A stretch of DNA of 64,000 nt. Origin: Amphibacillus sediminis NBRC 103570. GTDB lineage: Bacteria > Bacillota > Bacilli > Bacillales > Amphibacillaceae. The position numbers and the translations under genes are program-made. Shown here piece by piece: positions 60,743-64,000 of this stretch (position 1 is the first letter of the stretch; every line of letters begins with the position of its first letter). The stretch lies in contig NZ_BCQW01000010.1 of the NCBI RefSeq assembly GCF_001552275.1, positions 50,361 to 114,360 of the forward strand. The letters are read 5' to 3'. The notes under the pieces are model-generated. The model did not search any database and was not told where the DNA came from. It worked only from the letters and a program-made list of their open reading frames with translations.

Positions 60743-62047
60743 CTATAGCGTCCAATATTCTAGCTTTTTATCAGCTAAATCATCTGCAAAAGTAGCCTTT
60801 AAATCAATGAACAATCCATCACGTTTAGTAATCGTTAACGGATTTAGTTGCTGGCAGAAATTTTGATGAGGGACTAAAATCATCGATACATTCGCTCGAG
60901 GTAATTTTTCCAAAGGCGTTAATGACTCTCCACATAACACTTCAACCTCATTAGCATCTGCCCATGGATCACAGATGTTAATGGTTGCCCCCTTCCTTCT
61001 TAATTGATTGACAATTTCAATCGCTTTAGCATTCCTTAAATCTGGTACATCCTCTTTAAACGTAATACCTAAAATATTAATCTGTAACTTATCTATCGTC
61101 ATATGATGTTCGATGGCAAATTGCTCGACACGGTTAACAATAAACTGAACCATTGATTCATTTACTTTTCTAGCTTCCTTTAACAAATGTGGTACATAAC
61201 CTATTTGTTCTGCTTTCTTAATTAGATAATACGGATCAACGCCAATACAATGCCCTCCGACTAACCCTGGAACAAATGGGGTGAAATTCCATTTTGTTTT
61301 TGCTACTTCTAATACATCATAGATAGGAATATCCATTTGATGAAACAGTCTAGCTAACTCATTCATATAGGCTATATTCAAATCACGCTGTGTATTCTCT
61401 ACAATTTTGGCTGCCTCAGCTACTTTGATCGATGATGCACAATAAACTGGAGCAGTTAATACACTCGCATACAATTGTTCAATAGCGACTAGCGTTTGTT
61501 TATCATAGCCTGCTATAACTTTACCGATTGTTTTAAACGTGTGAACTTTGTCACCTGGATTAATTCGCTCTGGGGAGTACCCAATAGAAAAGTCTTTGCC
61601 TACCTTTTTACCAGAATACTTCTCTAGAATAGGTAAACATACTTCTTCTGTTGCTCCGGGATACACGGTTGATTCATAAATAACAATAGCACCTTCTTTT
61701 AGCTGCTGACCCACACGTTTAGAGGCATCTTCTACAAATGATAAATCTGGATTTAGTTCATGATCCAACGGAGTAGGCACAGCTATGATAATATAATCAC
61801 AAATCGAAAGTGCTTGATCATGGAATGTAAAAACACAGGTCGTTCGGCTAAGTTGTTCTTGAGCTACTTCACCTGTTTCATCCTTCCCTTCTTTTAATGC
61901 TAGGATTTTTTCTTTATCTATGTCATAGCCAATGACAGGATACTTTTCTGCAAAAGCAATCGCAACGGGTAGACCTACGTATCCTAAGCCGACTACACCT
62001 ATTACTTTATCTTGATTAATAGGTGACCTCTCCTTATTTTTTTTCAT
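60743..62047 (-). CDS. UDP-N-acetylhexosamine dehydrogenase (WbpA/TviB/WecC-like)
   Basis: 434 residues. Rossmann start VIGVVGLGYVGLPVAIAF, VPTPLDHELNPDLSFVE, GYSPERINPGDK, catalytic cysteine in GLVGGHCIGVDPYYLIKKA near 262, and ITFKEDVPDLRNAKAIEIV. It oxidises C6 of a UDP-HexNAc twice with NAD to give the uronic acid. GxSPERINPGD is typical of UDP-GlcNAc/ManNAc rather than UDP-Glc dehydrogenases. Divergent from the aminotransferase gene; together they suggest an amino-uronic acid surface sugar. Confidence 0.92.
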   Translation of the reverse strand: MKKNKERSPINQDKVIGVVGLGYVGLPVAIAFAEKYPVIGYDIDKEKILALKEGKDETGEVAQEQLSRTTCVFTFHDQALSICDYIIIAVPTPLDHELNPDLSFVEDASKRVGQQLKEGAIVIYESTVYPGATEEVCLPILEKYSGKKVGKDFSIGYSPERINPGDKVHTFKTIGKVIAGYDKQTLVAIEQLYASVLTAPVYCASSIKVAEAAKIVENTQRDLNIAYMNELARLFHQMDIPIYDVLEVAKTKWNFTPFVPGLVGGHCIGVDPYYLIKKAEQIGYVPHLLKEARKVNESMVQFIVNRVEQFAIEHHMTIDKLQINILGITFKEDVPDLRNAKAIEIVNQLRRKGATINICDPWADANEVEVLCGESLTPLEKLPRANVSMILVPHQNFCQQLNPLTITKRDGLFIDLKATFADDLADKKLEYWTL

Positions 62048-62261
62048 TCTACAACGTCCCTTTCACTATAATTAAATCTATTATTTTATATGTGATTGTT
62101 AGATAACGTGTTCTTAAAAAGAAAAAAAAAGGCCAAAACCACTATGTTAAGGCATTCTCCCAAGCCAAGACAAAATTAAACCTTGTTGTATATGCCGTTC
62201 CCTATCCGTTCAATTGTCATAGTTTAACTAGAGAAATAGGTTTAATGAAAGGAGTACAAGA

Positions 62262-63365
62262 ATGATTCCCTTGTTAGATTTAAAAAAACAATATTTATCC
62301 ATTGAATCAGAAATTACTGATGCTTTAAAACATGTATTAAGAAGTGGACAGTACATTTTAGGTCCTACAGTTAGCCAGTTGGAAAATCAATTTGCTGCTC
62401 AACTTGGTGTTAAAGAGGCGGTTGGCGTGGCCAATGGGACTGATGCTTTGATTCTGACCTTAAAGGCATACAATATCGGTGAAGGTGATGAGGTCATTAC
62501 TACGCCTTTTACCTTTATTGCCACGGCAGAGGCCATTTCACGTGTTGGCGCTAAACCTGTGTTTGCCGATGTTGATTTGGCAACTGGACTTATTGATCCA
62601 GATCAAATTGAGGCTAAAATAACCACACGAACTCGAGCTATTATTCCTGTTCATATATTTGGTCAAACCGCCGACATGGATAAGATTAATACACTTGCCC
62701 AGCAGCATCAGCTTGTTGTAATTGAGGATGCGTGTCAAGCCTTTGGAGCTAAATATAAGGGCAAACCTGCTGGTAGCTTAGGTGATGCCGCATGTTTTTC
62801 TTTTTTTCCAACAAAGAACTTAGGTGGGCTTGGTGATGGAGGGATTGTTGCAACCAATGATGACACAATTGCAGCAAAAATTAGGCAGCTACGTGTGCAC
62901 GGTAGCTCTCAGAAATACTTCCATGACCAAATCGGCTACAATAGTCGACTTGATGCCATTCAGGCTGCCATTTTATTAATATGTTTGGAACATGTTGATG
63001 ACTGGAATACCAAGCGCAGGAAGATCGCCAAAAAATACAACGATGAACTGGAGGCGCTAGTTAAAGTAACGACGCTAAAAGAAGTTAGAGATAATGAAGC
63101 GGTGTATCATTTATTTTGTTTAAAGAGCGTAGAACGTGAAAAAATAATGCGTGCATTGAAAATGAAGGATATAGGTACAGCTATCTATTACCCGTGCTGT
63201 CTCCATTTACAAAAAGTTTATCACTCACTAAACTATAAACATGGTGATTTTCCAAATGCTGAACAATTATCGGAAACTATTTTTTCAATTCCGATGCACC
63301 CTTTTTTAACCACTGAAGAACAACAGTCCGTAATTGACTGTATTAAAGAAGTGGCACGAACATGA
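62262..63365 (+). CDS. DegT/DnrJ/EryC1-family sugar aminotransferase
   Basis: 367 residues. MIPLLDLKKQYLSIESEI start, GVANGTDALILTLKAY and GDEVITTPFTFIATAEAI for PLP phosphate, VIEDACQAFGAKYKG (Asp) and SFFPTKNLGGLGDGG with the PLP lysine near 181. It transfers an amino group to a UDP-keto-sugar. WbpE-like enzymes in the UDP-2,3-diacetamido-uronic pathway have the same neighbours. AAAGGAG before ATG. ATGA overlap with the oxidoreductase. Confidence 0.93.
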   Translation: MIPLLDLKKQYLSIESEITDALKHVLRSGQYILGPTVSQLENQFAAQLGVKEAVGVANGTDALILTLKAYNIGEGDEVITTPFTFIATAEAISRVGAKPVFADVDLATGLIDPDQIEAKITTRTRAIIPVHIFGQTADMDKINTLAQQHQLVVIEDACQAFGAKYKGKPAGSLGDAACFSFFPTKNLGGLGDGGIVATNDDTIAAKIRQLRVHGSSQKYFHDQIGYNSRLDAIQAAILLICLEHVDDWNTKRRKIAKKYNDELEALVKVTTLKEVRDNEAVYHLFCLKSVEREKIMRALKMKDIGTAIYYPCCLHLQKVYHSLNYKHGDFPNAEQLSETIFSIPMHPFLTTEEQQSVIDCIKEVART

Positions 63366-64000
63366 GTAAGTTAAATGTTGGTTTAGTTGGGTGTGGCTTT
63401 ATTGCAGAAAAACATATTAAAACATTAAATCGTTTATCTGATCTATTTACCGTTAGGGCATTAGTTGATATTAACCCTGATCACATGACTAAACTTAAGT
63501 CACTTATCCATACAGAATCAAATGATGTAACACTTTATCACAGTTATAGTGATCTATTACAAAGACAAGATATTGATGTTGTCATTATTACAGTTCCCTC
63601 ATGGTTACATGGAAAATTTGTACTTGAAGCGCTCCAACACAGTAAGCACGTCATTGTAGAAAAACCCTTATCTCTTTCATTGAAAGAAGTTGATCAAATC
63701 ATCGAATTGGCTGAAGCAGCAAACAAGCAAGTTCTTGTCTGTCACCAAATGCGTTACCGCCCAATGTTTCAAAAAATAAAAACATTAGTTGATAAGGAAC
63801 AGTTTGGGCAGCCTTATTTAGCTTCTGCCTCAATTATGGTTAATCGATCAAAAGACTACTACTTAGAAGCAGATTGGCGAGGTACCTGGACATTTGATGG
63901 AGGGATGGTATTAAATCAAGGTCTACACGTTGCCGATTTGTTGTTATGGTATTTAGGGGATGTTGATTGGATATATGGAGTAACTCACAATTATGTACCT
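63362..64000 (+). CDS. Gfo/Idh/MocA-family oxidoreductase (5' part, runs off the window)
   Basis: 213 codons without a stop. LNVGLVGCGFIAEKHIKTL is the NAD-binding fold, TVPSWLHGKFVLEAL and VIVEKPLSLSL (EKP motif, Lys near 99) follow, then WRGTWTFDGGMVLNQGLHVADLLLWYLGDV with the catalytic-region HxxD. Starts on the overlapping ATGA of the aminotransferase. A WbpB-like UDP-sugar 3-dehydrogenase fits the neighbours. Confidence 0.92.
   Translation, partial: MSKLNVGLVGCGFIAEKHIKTLNRLSDLFTVRALVDINPDHMTKLKSLIHTESNDVTLYHSYSDLLQRQDIDVVIITVPSWLHGKFVLEALQHSKHVIVEKPLSLSLKEVDQIIELAEAANKQVLVCHQMRYRPMFQKIKTLVDKEQFGQPYLASASIMVNRSKDYYLEADWRGTWTFDGGMVLNQGLHVADLLLWYLGDVDWIYGVTHNYVP

Overview
The window is a low-GC Gram-positive chromosome segment, most likely Bacillaceae. 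Evidence: strong AGGAGG-type ribosome sites with GTG and TTG starts, sigma-A promoters, CtsR and PerR boxes, and a gene order close to the Bacillus subtilis pdaA-yfjT-yfkC-yfkD-yfkF and yfkJ-yfkI-yfkH regions. pdaA and two DUF4183 genes suggest a spore-forming lineage. No rRNA, tRNA, CRISPR array or phage was seen. I cannot name the species.

Layout. 1-5.5 kb: the 5' end of an ArsR-type regulator, a DDAH-like amidohydrolase, and a leftward four-gene cell-wall cluster of VanG type (D-Ala-D-Ser-like ligase, VanXY, and VanT split into a membrane gene and a racemase gene). 5.7-7.9 kb: clpE with two CtsR boxes. 8.4-13.6 kb: an unknown TPR-like gene, Ppx/GppA and polyphosphate kinase. 13.7-25 kb: the yfj/yfk block, an amino-acid ABC importer and a PerR-boxed P1B-ATPase (PfeT-like). 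25-30 kb: a PAS-GGDEF-EAL protein, plsC and mreBH. 30-32.3 kb: a TnpB (IS200/IS605-group) element inserted inside a BglG-type regulator. 32.6-38.4 kb: PTS EIIA, a PC4-like protein, HAD phosphatases, zwf and gnd. 38.5-40 kb: a deleted TnpB element and a candidate structured RNA with its own promoter and terminator. 40-51 kb: ACT/UPF0210 pair, a lipoprotein, an OFA-type MFS transporter, a MarR-controlled ABC exporter pair, an LD-carboxypeptidase-like protein and an M50-like protease. 51.7-58.3 kb: two DUF4183 proteins, a broken GyrI-like gene, a patatin-like protein, a DUF2642/Mn-catalase operon, a TetR regulator and small membrane proteins. 58.7-64 kb: a stand-alone glutamate-cysteine ligase and the start of a surface-sugar locus (UDP-sugar dehydrogenase, DegT aminotransferase, Gfo/Idh oxidoreductase).

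The most unusual layer is repetitive. About eleven copies of a 70-420 bp hairpin-rich family (called A here) sit 3' of TTTAT. Five copies of a second family (B) are also present. The TnpB element uses the same TTTAT site, and its left-end hairpin is related to family A. The copy at 38.5 kb joins a family A left end to a TnpB right end. Family A therefore looks like a non-autonomous derivative of TnpB elements, with possible orphan omega RNAs.

Shared themes of the genes are cell envelope (Van-type cluster, MreBH, PdaA, PlsC, LD-carboxypeptidase, sugar locus), stress (ClpE, PfeT, Mn catalase, polyphosphate, glutathione precursor) and the oxidative pentose phosphate pathway. All function calls rest on reading the sequence and on family knowledge; no database search was run.
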